Of a DNA stretch of 64,000 nucleotides, positions 57,910-64,000 are shown one piece after another. Made by a program: the position numbers and the translations under genes. Positions within the stretch are counted from its first letter, which is position 1, and every line of letters begins with the position of its first letter. The notes beneath the pieces are model-generated. The model was not told the DNA's origin, did not search any database, and saw only the letters and a program-made list of their open reading frames with translations. Source of the DNA: an uncultured Pelagibacteraceae bacterium. GTDB lineage: Bacteria; Pseudomonadota; Alphaproteobacteria; Pelagibacterales; Pelagibacteraceae. The DNA is taken from positions 124,001 to 188,000 of the forward strand of contig CACKAJ010000001.1 of assembly GCA_902598125.1 (NCBI GenBank). The letters are read 5' to 3'.

Positions 57910-59279
57910 TTTTTTCCTATCATGCAATAACCAACTGGTTTTATAGTCCCAAAAACTCCAGGACATATTTTTTTAAGTACTTTTGGGTTTCCAGTATATA
58001 CTACACCCTGGTCATCCGTTATGATTGAAGTATTATTTTTAAGATCCATTATCCATTTCGGTCTTGAATACAAGTGATAAGATAAATTTCCAGCTGACCA
58101 TTCATCTCCAATAACTATTTTTATTTCATTAATAAAATTTTGATCCCATTTACTTTGAACAAGTCTGGAAATTTCTCTTCCTGGATAATCTGTTCTTTTC
58201 GTTTTATCTAGTATTGAAACTGCTAAATAAATTGATGGAGAGGAGAAAAAGAAAAATAAAAAAATAATAAAAAATTTTTTTATATTCTTTATTTCAATGT
58301 TTTTTTTAAAAACTAATAAAATTAAAGTTCCGAGAAATAAATAAAAAGGTGTCATCCACATTGTTCTTATATTTGCGCCTGTTAAAATAGATGTTAAAAT
58401 CATTAAAAATAATGGGATAAAATTAATATAAAGTAAAAATAAGGTGTTTTGATTTTTTGTGTTTATTTTTAAATAAATCTTTTTTAAAATTATGTTGGCC
58501 ATTATAAAAACTGGAATTAGGATAATAATCTGTTTAAATAGGAAAATTGCTGGATATTTAATATGATTTACAATATCAAAATTTGAAACACCTGTTCTAT
58601 CCAAACCATAAAAGATAGTTACAAAGTTATTTTCAAATAGCCAGATAAAATGAGGGGTAAGAAAAATTAAGGAAATTAAAATTGATAAAAAATAATTTTT
58701 TATTGATTTATTATATCTTTTTAAATTCATAACGAAGAAAATAAGTAAAGCTAAAAGAATATAAATGAATAAATATTTCGATAAAAAACCTAACGCGGAA
58801 ATAATACCAAATAATATCCAATCAATTTTTTTATTGAAATTTAAACCTTTCCAGAACAAATAAACTGATATAGCCCAAAAAGGCAGTTGGCTTATGTTAA
58901 CGTTAAATTCTGGGGTTGTAAAATTGTAAAAGTAAATTCCTGATAATATAAAGACTGAAAAAAGTGAGTATGTTTTATCTTTAAGTACATAATTTGAAAG
59001 CTTCCAAACAAAATAAAAAGCAGTTATTACAAATATTTGACTTAAAAGATAAAAAGCCCAATCATTATTGCCAAAAATTTGGTAAAAAAATTCTACTGCA
59101 AATGCACTAAATGGGGGATGTTTGTTAAAGCCCCAATCTAGATTACTTCCCCAAGCCAAAGCTTCGATTGTATCTAAAGGTAAATTGATGTTCGATAATG
59201 AAGGTATTAATGTCCATAGAAATAAATGGGAAAAAAGAAATAGATATAACGCCTTGTTAATATTTTTTTTAAGTATCAT
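57906..59279 (-). CDS. GT39/ArnT-type membrane glycosyltransferase
   Basis: A 457-residue protein with about 10-12 transmembrane helices. The first periplasmic loop has ALAWGSNLDWGFNKHPPFSA (about 44) with the Asp and Lys-His-Pro-Pro typical of PMT_2/ArnT enzymes, and a later part LGFLSKYLFIYILLALL. A soluble C-terminal domain spans about 350-457. These enzymes move a sugar from polyprenyl-phosphate to lipid A or another acceptor outside the membrane. The co-transcribed GT2 gene downstream is the natural donor-maker. Confidence 0.85.
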   Translation of the reverse strand: MILKKNINKALYLFLFSHLFLWTLIPSLSNINLPLDTIEALAWGSNLDWGFNKHPPFSAFAVEFFYQIFGNNDWAFYLLSQIFVITAFYFVWKLSNYVLKDKTYSLFSVFILSGIYFYNFTTPEFNVNISQLPFWAISVYLFWKGLNFNKKIDWILFGIISALGFLSKYLFIYILLALLIFFVMNLKRYNKSIKNYFLSILISLIFLTPHFIWLFENNFVTIFYGLDRTGVSNFDIVNHIKYPAIFLFKQIIILIPVFIMANIILKKIYLKINTKNQNTLFLLYINFIPLFLMILTSILTGANIRTMWMTPFYLFLGTLILLVFKKNIEIKNIKKFFIIFLFFFFSSPSIYLAVSILDKTKRTDYPGREISRLVQSKWDQNFINEIKIVIGDEWSAGNLSYHLYSRPKWIMDLKNNTSIITDDQGVVYTGNPKVLKKICPGVFGTIKPVGYCMIGKK

Positions 59280-59354
59280 TTAATTATGAAATTATTACAA
59301 TTTATAAGCTATTGACACGACTAAAATCAAACATATACTCGCCAAATTCAAAAA

Positions 59355-59780
59355 ATGGTAAAAAAAACCGCTACTAAAAAAAAATACATTCCTAACTCTA
59401 AGGAAAAATATATGTGTGCAAAGCACAAGAAGTTTTTCACGGAAGAATTGTTAAATTGGAAAAGAGATATAATTAAAGCAAATAATTTAGGAAATTTGTT
59501 AAATTCCTCAGATGATAACGTTTCATCGGCAGATATCGTCGATCAAGCATCTTCCTATACTGATAAATCTGTAGAAATGAAAGCTTTAAACAGAAGTAGA
59601 AAATTAATTTCAAAAATTAATTCAGCTTTACAAAGAATAAAAAATGGAACTTACGGATTTTGTGAAGAAACAGGTGAACCAATAGGTTTAAAAAGACTTA
59701 TGGCAAGGCCAGTTGCCACTCTTTCAATCGAAGCCCAAGAAAAACACGAGAGAGATGAAAAAATTTTTGTTGATGATTAA
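59355..59780 (+). CDS. dksA: DksA-type RNA polymerase-binding regulator (zinc-less)
   Basis: A 141-residue secondary-channel regulator acting with ppGpp. It has a Lys-rich start, a coiled-coil (about 25-100) and the C-terminal block GTYGFCEETGEPIGLKRL, then ARPVATLSIEAQEKHERD. E. coli DksA has four zinc cysteines here; only one remains (Cys in GFCEE), a pattern common in alphaproteobacteria. It diverges from the GT39 gene across 75 bp and its stop shares TTAA with the GST gene. Confidence 0.92.
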   Translation: MVKKTATKKKYIPNSKEKYMCAKHKKFFTEELLNWKRDIIKANNLGNLLNSSDDNVSSADIVDQASSYTDKSVEMKALNRSRKLISKINSALQRIKNGTYGFCEETGEPIGLKRLMARPVATLSIEAQEKHERDEKIFVDD

Positions 59781-60403
59781 ATCTTTGGAATCTTTTCTCC
59801 TTTCTTTAAAAGATCATAACCTTTTTGAACAGCCTCTCTATTTGAGATTTCCTGATACCATCTAGATAAGCCTTTAAATTTTTTCAAACCAATGTCATGC
59901 CATTCATGACGTGCTATCCATGGAAAGGTTGCTATATCGGCTATTGTATATTCTTTTCCTGCTAAAAATTTGGATTGAGATAAACGATCATCAAGTTCTG
60001 TGTAGATTCTTTCTGAAATTTTAAAGTATCTTTTTTCTCCAAATTCACTCTTTCCAGGATTATAATGATGAAATTGATGATGTTGTCCCAACATTGGACC
60101 CACGTATGCCATTTGACCCATTAACCATTGATTAATAATTGTTCTTTGGTCATTGTCATAAAACTTACCACTTTTCTCACCTAAATAAATTAATATCGCT
60201 CCAGACTCAAATAGACTTGTATTTGTGTCATGATCAATAATTACTGGAATTTTACTAAACGGACTTAATTTTTTAAATTCTGGTTTAAACTGCTCATCTT
60301 TTAAAATATTTATCTTTGTAACTTTGTAATCAAATTTAATCTCCTCAAGCATAATAGAGATTTTCTTACCGTTTGGAGTGTCTGCGGTAAGTAATTCGAT
60401 CAT
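59777..60403 (-). CDS. glutathione S-transferase family protein (YfcG/YghU-like)
   Basis: A 208-residue GST with a thioredoxin-fold N-terminus (MIELLTADTPNGKKISIMLE), FSKIPVIIDHD with the cis-Pro, SLFESGAILIYLGEK, and an all-helical C-terminal domain with YTIADIATFPWI. The start resembles disulfide-bond oxidoreductase GSTs (Thr/Asn site). It overlaps the FNR stop by ATGA, so it ends a redox operon with ferredoxin and ferredoxin-NADP reductase. Confidence 0.88.
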   Translation of the reverse strand: MIELLTADTPNGKKISIMLEEIKFDYKVTKINILKDEQFKPEFKKLSPFSKIPVIIDHDTNTSLFESGAILIYLGEKSGKFYDNDQRTIINQWLMGQMAYVGPMLGQHHQFHHYNPGKSEFGEKRYFKISERIYTELDDRLSQSKFLAGKEYTIADIATFPWIARHEWHDIGLKKFKGLSRWYQEISNREAVQKGYDLLKKGEKIPKI

Positions 60404-61413
60404 TTTTTTCCAAGTCTATTTTGTATTGTTTTAGATGATGTAGTAAATTCGAACTTATATTTTTCATTAGGTCTTGCTCTCTTAAAACATTCTACAGACG
60501 CTAATGCAACCTCATGAAAACCTGATAAAATTAACCTCAACTTACCTGGATAACTACAAATATCACCTGCAGCAAATATTCCTTTTTTATTTGTTTGAAA
60601 GTTTTCAGCATTTACTTCAATAGTTTTTTTATGCATATTCAGTCCCCATTCAGCAATAGGTCCTAATTTCATTACTAGTCCAAAAAAACTTAAAATTACA
60701 TCAGTTTTTATTTGCTCAGTTTTTCCATCATCAAATTTGACTGTAATAGAATCAATTTTATCTTTTCCTTTAATAGAATCTAATTGACATGGAGTTTTTA
60801 TAAAAATTTTTCCTTCTTTTTCTAGTTTCTTAATTTCCGATAAAGTATGTGGAGCTCCTCTAAATTCATCTCTTCTGTGAATTAAGCATATTTTAGAAAA
60901 CTTTGATAATTCTAATGCCCAATCTAAGGCTGAGTCACCGCCTCCGAATATTGAAATATTTTTATTTTTAAGTTTTTCTTTATCTCTTACTGCATAAAAT
61001 AGAGATTTTTCCTCAAATTTTTCTGCATCTTTTACTGCCAACTTCCTCGGTTCAAAAGATCCAACACCACCAGCAATAATAATATTTGGAGCTGAAAATT
61101 CTTTATTGTTATTTGTTTTAACAATCCAGTTTTCTTTATCATGTTTAACTTCTTCAACTCTCTCATTCAAAAAAAACTCTGAATTAAAGGGTTTAATTTG
61201 TTCTAACAATTTTTTGGTTAATTCTTCACCAGTACATTCTGGAACTGCGGGAATATCGTAAATAGGCTTGTCAGGATAAAGCTCTATACATTGTCCTCCT
61301 GCTTTGTCTAAATTATCAATGACTACTGATTTAAGACCTTTTATCCCTAATTGATGAACAGCAAATAAACCTACGGGCCCAGCTCCTATAATAATTGTAT
61401 CAGTTTTTTTCAT
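60400..61413 (-). CDS. ferredoxin-NADP+ reductase, thioredoxin-reductase-like type
   Basis: A 337-residue flavoprotein. The FAD motif is DTIIIGAGPVGLFAVHQLG (about 4). The NADPH motif is ISIFGGGDSALDWALELS (about 153). The second FAD block is GIFAAGDICSYPGKLRLILS (about 279). A thioredoxin-reductase CxxC pair is absent, which points to the YumC-type ferredoxin (or flavodoxin)-NADP reductase. The adjacent ferredoxin (TAATG junction) is the obvious partner. Confidence 0.93.
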   Translation of the reverse strand: MKKTDTIIIGAGPVGLFAVHQLGIKGLKSVVIDNLDKAGGQCIELYPDKPIYDIPAVPECTGEELTKKLLEQIKPFNSEFFLNERVEEVKHDKENWIVKTNNNKEFSAPNIIIAGGVGSFEPRKLAVKDAEKFEEKSLFYAVRDKEKLKNKNISIFGGGDSALDWALELSKFSKICLIHRRDEFRGAPHTLSEIKKLEKEGKIFIKTPCQLDSIKGKDKIDSITVKFDDGKTEQIKTDVILSFFGLVMKLGPIAEWGLNMHKKTIEVNAENFQTNKKGIFAAGDICSYPGKLRLILSGFHEVALASVECFKRARPNEKYKFEFTTSSKTIQNRLGKK

Positions 61414-61733
61414 TACGATTGTTTTACTGGCGTAGTCACAATGAGTCCTTCTATTTCATCTGTAACAATCAATTGACAACTCAACCTACTATTTTTTTTT
61501 GGTTCATGAGCCATATCGATCATATCTACTTCAGCATCATCTGCTTTAGGAAGTTTATCTAACCACTTTTCTTCGACATAAACATGGCAAGTAGCGCAAG
61601 CCATTGCTCCACCGCAATCAGCATCTATTCCAGGAACTTCATTTTGGATTGCTCCTTCCATCACTGATAAACCATTTTCAACCTCTACTGTTTTGGAAAT
61701 TCCATCCTTGTCTTTGTATGTAATTTTAGGCAT
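61413..61733 (-). CDS. 2Fe-2S adrenodoxin-type ferredoxin
   Basis: A 106-residue electron carrier. Cluster ligands are Cys40, Cys46, Cys49 and Cys86 in DADCGGAMACATCHVYVE and RLSCQLIV. I chose ATG 61733, because MPKITYKDKDG is the normal start. The frame open to 61769 adds 12 residues that are really the tail of the small membrane ORF read in another frame. TAATG fusions join it to that ORF upstream and to the reductase downstream. Confidence 0.95.
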   Translation of the reverse strand: MPKITYKDKDGISKTVEVENGLSVMEGAIQNEVPGIDADCGGAMACATCHVYVEEKWLDKLPKADDAEVDMIDMAHEPKKNSRLSCQLIVTDEIEGLIVTTPVKQS

Positions 61734-61864
61734 TAGTGAGCTAAATAAATTGAGATAATAACTACCCAAAAAAATGCGTAATACAAAATATAACCTTTTA
61801 CTGTAAAAGGCATTTTCTTGATTTTACGTTTTCCTTTTCCTTTGTAGGGTTTTGATAATTCCAT
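61733..61864 (-). CDS. 43-residue single-pass membrane protein upstream of ferredoxin
   Basis: A short open frame. A basic N-terminal region (KGKGKRKIKK, residues 8-17) precedes one hydrophobic helix (GYILYYAFFWVVIISIYL, 24-41), so it would sit in the inner membrane with the basic tail inside. It begins at ATG 61864 and ends in a TAATG that overlaps the ferredoxin start, the same junction used between ferredoxin and reductase. That coupling is my main reason for treating it as a gene. I do not recognise a family and no Shine-Dalgarno is evident. Confidence 0.65.
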   Translation of the reverse strand: MELSKPYKGKGKRKIKKMPFTVKGYILYYAFFWVVIISIYLAH

Positions 61865-61888
61865 ATGTTTTAATATAAGTATCTAAAG

Positions 61889-61925
61889 AAAAAGGGCAAG
61901 TATGCAAAACATACCTGCCCTTTTT
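61889..61925 (-). terminator. intrinsic terminator of proteorhodopsin
   Basis: On the minus strand AAAGGGCAGGTATG, loop TTTTG, then CATACTTGCCC and a run of five T form a stem of about 14 bp with one mismatch followed by a U-run. It starts 18 nt after the rhodopsin stop and is the only textbook intrinsic terminator I see. Partial read-through could feed the redox operon below it. Confidence 0.85.
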
Positions 61926-61942
61926 GTATAAGTTATTATCTA

Positions 61943-62713
61943 TTATCTAGATGCTAATCTTGTGTTTTGCATTGCTGCTGCCCAGATTACTAGACCAAAA
62001 GCGATCTTGTTAACAAAGTCAGCCAAATTATAAATTATGTTTAAAGCATTTGCATCAACACCACCAGTTAGGTAACCGAAAATATATCCTAAAGGATATA
62101 TAGCCCAACCAATAGTTACGATTATTCTCATTGCACTGAATGCTGTAGACATAGCTTTGTTACCAGCTTTTGCCGCCATTGTTCCAGCTTCTCCTGAGAA
62201 TATTTCAAACAAGATGTAAATCCATCCAGCCATTCCAATTACGAAACCTACAAATGGTTGAATATAACCAGCTTCACCTAAGTATCCACCGATTAACATT
62301 ACTAAAGAACCAATTAATAGCTTCCAGAATATAGAAGTTGGCACCTTTCTTACAGCTGCCAAGATTAGATAGAATTCGATCATTTGAAGTGGCACTGTGA
62401 TTAACCAGTCAATATATCTGTATACTGTTGGTGTATCACCTGTAGTCACCCAAACTTCTCTCATATACATGTAGTGAACGAATGCAACACCAGTTACAAG
62501 TCCAGCTACTGTTAAAGATGTTCTCCATGACGCAGCTACTGTGTTTCTTTCAGCAAAAAAGAATACTGTAGTTGCAATCATACCCATAGATACAAGCCAG
62601 AAAGATATTCCTACGAAATCTCCTGTCTCTAACATAGGGGTAGCTGCATTAGCAGAGCCTGTTAAACCTAATACGGCAACAGTCGCTAGTGCAAACATTT
62701 TTAATTTACTCAT
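61943..62713 (-). CDS. proteorhodopsin, blue-absorbing (Gln) type proton pump
   Basis: A 256-residue seven-helix retinal protein with a signal peptide (about 1-23, ending GSANAA). The retinal lysine is Lys236 (DFVNKIAFGLVIW). Proton acceptor Asp102, Thr106 and donor Glu113 lie in RYIDWLITVPLQMIEFY, and His80 is the counterion partner. The tuning position is Gln110, the blue-light form. It pumps protons outward in light. GGGAGG 6 nt before the ATG is a strong ribosome site. It ends in an intrinsic terminator; the redox operon follows. Confidence 0.97.
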   Translation of the reverse strand: MSKLKMFALATVAVLGLTGSANAATPMLETGDFVGISFWLVSMGMIATTVFFFAERNTVAASWRTSLTVAGLVTGVAFVHYMYMREVWVTTGDTPTVYRYIDWLITVPLQMIEFYLILAAVRKVPTSIFWKLLIGSLVMLIGGYLGEAGYIQPFVGFVIGMAGWIYILFEIFSGEAGTMAAKAGNKAMSTAFSAMRIIVTIGWAIYPLGYIFGYLTGGVDANALNIIYNLADFVNKIAFGLVIWAAAMQNTRLASR

Positions 62714-62745
62714 GAAAACCTCCCTCGTTTGTTTAGTTTTCTATT

Positions 62746-62763
62746 TAGTTTATATATAAACTA
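62746..62763. promoter_or_regulatory. 18-bp perfect palindrome in the proteorhodopsin leader/promoter
   Basis: TAGTTTATATATAAACTA is perfectly self-complementary and lies 33-50 bp before the rhodopsin start. Its core supplies a TATATA -10-like hexamer, with TTTACC 18 bp upstream as a possible -35. It could be a promoter, an operator or both. The palindrome is directly seen; function is inferred. Confidence 0.4.
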
Positions 62764-62940
62764 CTCAGACAAACGGTAAATCTAACCGCTACCGAGCAAT
62801 TGGAGGGAACATAGTAAAAAAAAAAGTTACAGTGAAGTGTTTTTTTTACTAAAAACCCGCATTTTTATTGGTTTTTTTATTTTTTTTTGGGGATATTTAT
62901 GGAATACTCTCCAAATAACAGAGTTTTTAGGGGGTACAAA

Positions 62941-64000
62941 TTGAATCAAAAATATAACGATATTTATCAAAAATCTATCCAAAGCAGAGAAGAGTTTTGG
63001 AAAAATATATCTGAAAACATTTTTTGGTACAAAAAACCAACAAAAATTTTAAATTCAGATAAACCTCCATTCTATAAATGGTTTGAGGATGGTGTAACAA
63101 ATACTTGTTACAACGCTTTGGATCTTCATATCGATGAAGGAAGAGGTGACAAGCTTGCAATTATCTATGATAGCCCGATTACTGGTACAAAAAAAAATAT
63201 AACTTACAATGAATTAAGAAATAAGGTTTCTTTATTTGCAGGAGCCTTAAAAAATCAAGGTATTAATAAAGGTGACAGAGTAATCATTTATATGCCAATG
63301 ATACCTGAAGCGGTAATTGCTATGCTTGCATGTGGAAGAATTGGAGCGGTTCACTCTGTTGTCTTTGGCGGCTTCGCAGCGAATGAACTTGCAAGTAGAA
63401 TTGATGACTCTAAAGCAAAAATTTTAGTAACAGCTTCATGTGGTTATGAACCTGGTAGAACTGTCCACTATAAACCACTGGTTAATAAAGCTTTAGAACT
63501 TGCAAGTCATAAACCAAATAAATGTATAATTTTTCAAAGAGAAAAAGACAAAGCAGAGCTTGATTCTAAAATAGATATTACTTGGGAAGATGCACATAAA
63601 AATGCAAAACCTGCAGAGTGTGAGAAAATGAACGCTAATGAATACGCTTATATACTTTATACTTCCGGAACTACAGGTTTACCGAAAGGAATTGTAAGAG
63701 ATATAGGCGGGCATATTGTTGCTTTGAAGTGGACTATGAAAAATATTTATAACATTAATCAAGACGATGTATGGTGGTCTGCAAGTGATATTGGTTGGAT
63801 AGTAGGACACTCTTATATCGTATATGCTCCGTTATTTTACGGATGTACTACAGTTTTATTTGAGGGAAAACCAGTAGGTACCCCGGATGCTGGTGTTTTT
63901 TGGAGAGTAATATCAGAGCACAAAGTTAAATCTCTTTTCACAGCTCCTACTGCAATTAGAGCAATTAAAAAAGAGGATCCTAATGGTGAATTTTTTAAAA
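62941..64000 (+). CDS. propionyl-/acetyl-CoA synthetase (PrpE/Acs family), 5' part
   Basis: AMP-forming acyl-CoA ligase cut by the window end (353 codons seen). AVHSVVFGGFAANELASRID, the phosphate loop LYTSGTTGLPKGIVRDIGGH and SASDIGWIVGHSYIVYAPLF are diagnostic. GTPDAGVFWRVISEHKV favours PrpE over Acs. Two starts fit: TTG 62941, with AGGGGG 6 nt upstream, and ATG 62899, with GGGG 6 nt upstream, adding 14 residues. I prefer 62941 because NQKYNDIYQKSIQSREEFW matches the usual family start. Confidence 0.9.
   Translation, partial: MNQKYNDIYQKSIQSREEFWKNISENIFWYKKPTKILNSDKPPFYKWFEDGVTNTCYNALDLHIDEGRGDKLAIIYDSPITGTKKNITYNELRNKVSLFAGALKNQGINKGDRVIIYMPMIPEAVIAMLACGRIGAVHSVVFGGFAANELASRIDDSKAKILVTASCGYEPGRTVHYKPLVNKALELASHKPNKCIIFQREKDKAELDSKIDITWEDAHKNAKPAECEKMNANEYAYILYTSGTTGLPKGIVRDIGGHIVALKWTMKNIYNINQDDVWWSASDIGWIVGHSYIVYAPLFYGCTTVLFEGKPVGTPDAGVFWRVISEHKVKSLFTAPTAIRAIKKEDPNGEFFK

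Noticed and set aside
62975-63160. Cysteine-rich minus-strand ORF under the PrpE-like gene
   Set aside because: It is antisense to a well-conserved acyl-CoA synthetase start and is a shadow frame.
1-64000. Phage, transposon, CRISPR, toxin-antitoxin or restriction systems
   Set aside because: I saw no integrase, transposase, repeat array, defence gene or flanking direct repeats. All genes fit a core alphaproteobacterial genome.
1-64000. tRNA or rRNA genes
   Set aside because: No intergenic stretch shows a TTCGAATC-type T-loop within a cloverleaf, and no rRNA sequence is seen. Gaps are nearly all under 150 bp.

Overview
The window is about 64 kb of very AT-rich, almost gap-free bacterial chromosome. 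Gene content and protein style point to a SAR11-type alphaproteobacterium (Pelagibacterales, Candidatus Pelagibacter or a close relative). The evidence is a blue-type proteorhodopsin next to a ferredoxin, ferredoxin-NADP reductase and GST operon, the alphaproteobacterial accessory genes NDUFA12-like and DUF2155, an alphaproteobacterial zinc-less DksA, Lys/Asn/Ile-rich proteins, and extreme compaction. No stretch longer than 300 bases lacks a gene. I see no rRNA, tRNA, CRISPR array, insertion sequence, prophage or integrase. It reads as an ordinary core-genome segment.

Layout. 1-2.7 kb: end of an alpha/beta hydrolase, anmK, tyrS. 2.7-8.3 kb (minus): mrcA, prfB (with a programmed +1 frameshift) and an AsmA/YhdP-like protein. 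8.4-13.5 kb: rne, thiS-thiG, aroQ-accB-accC. 13.5-18.7 kb: DUF2155, NDUFA12-like, a stand-alone NrdJ C-terminal (TSCPD) protein, aspS, hda-like, DUF2066. 18.7-22.2 kb: purM-purN, ndk, pepA. 22.3-29.6 kb: an outer-membrane assembly operon lptF-lptG-lptD-surA-pdxA-rsmA. 29.5-32.1 kb (minus): fabD-fabG-acpP-gmk. 32.2-39.3 kb: rpsF-rpsR-rplI-dnaB, an RND/MMPL exporter, cvpA, purF. 39.3-44.9 kb (minus): guaB-TPR-guaA-panB-YfgM-like-BamB-like. 45-47 kb (minus): psd-pssA-rlmE. 47-51 kb: icd and alaS. 51-57 kb (minus): DUF779, aldehyde dehydrogenase, recA, TolC-family protein, a glycerate-3-kinase-like protein, a GFA protein. 57-59.3 kb: a GT2/GT39 membrane glycosylation pair. 59.4-64 kb: dksA, then GST, FNR, ferredoxin and an unlisted 43-residue membrane protein, proteorhodopsin, and the start of a propionyl/acetyl-CoA synthetase.

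Functional themes are purine synthesis (purM, purN, purF, guaA, guaB, ndk), envelope biogenesis (LptDFG, SurA, BamB-like, YfgM-like, AsmA-like, PBP1A, TolC, PssA/Psd), fatty-acid initiation (AccBC, FabD, FabG, ACP), and light or redox energy. The most striking signals are organisational. All ten convergent gene pairs overlap, seven of them through one shared TTAA/TTAG that stops both genes. Co-directional genes are stitched by TAATG or ATGA. Only one clear intrinsic terminator is visible, behind proteorhodopsin. Several proteins look pared down: IMP dehydrogenase without CBS domains, an RNase E without any cysteine or scaffold, and a zinc-less DksA.

All functional names come from reading motifs and known family features by eye; no database search was run.
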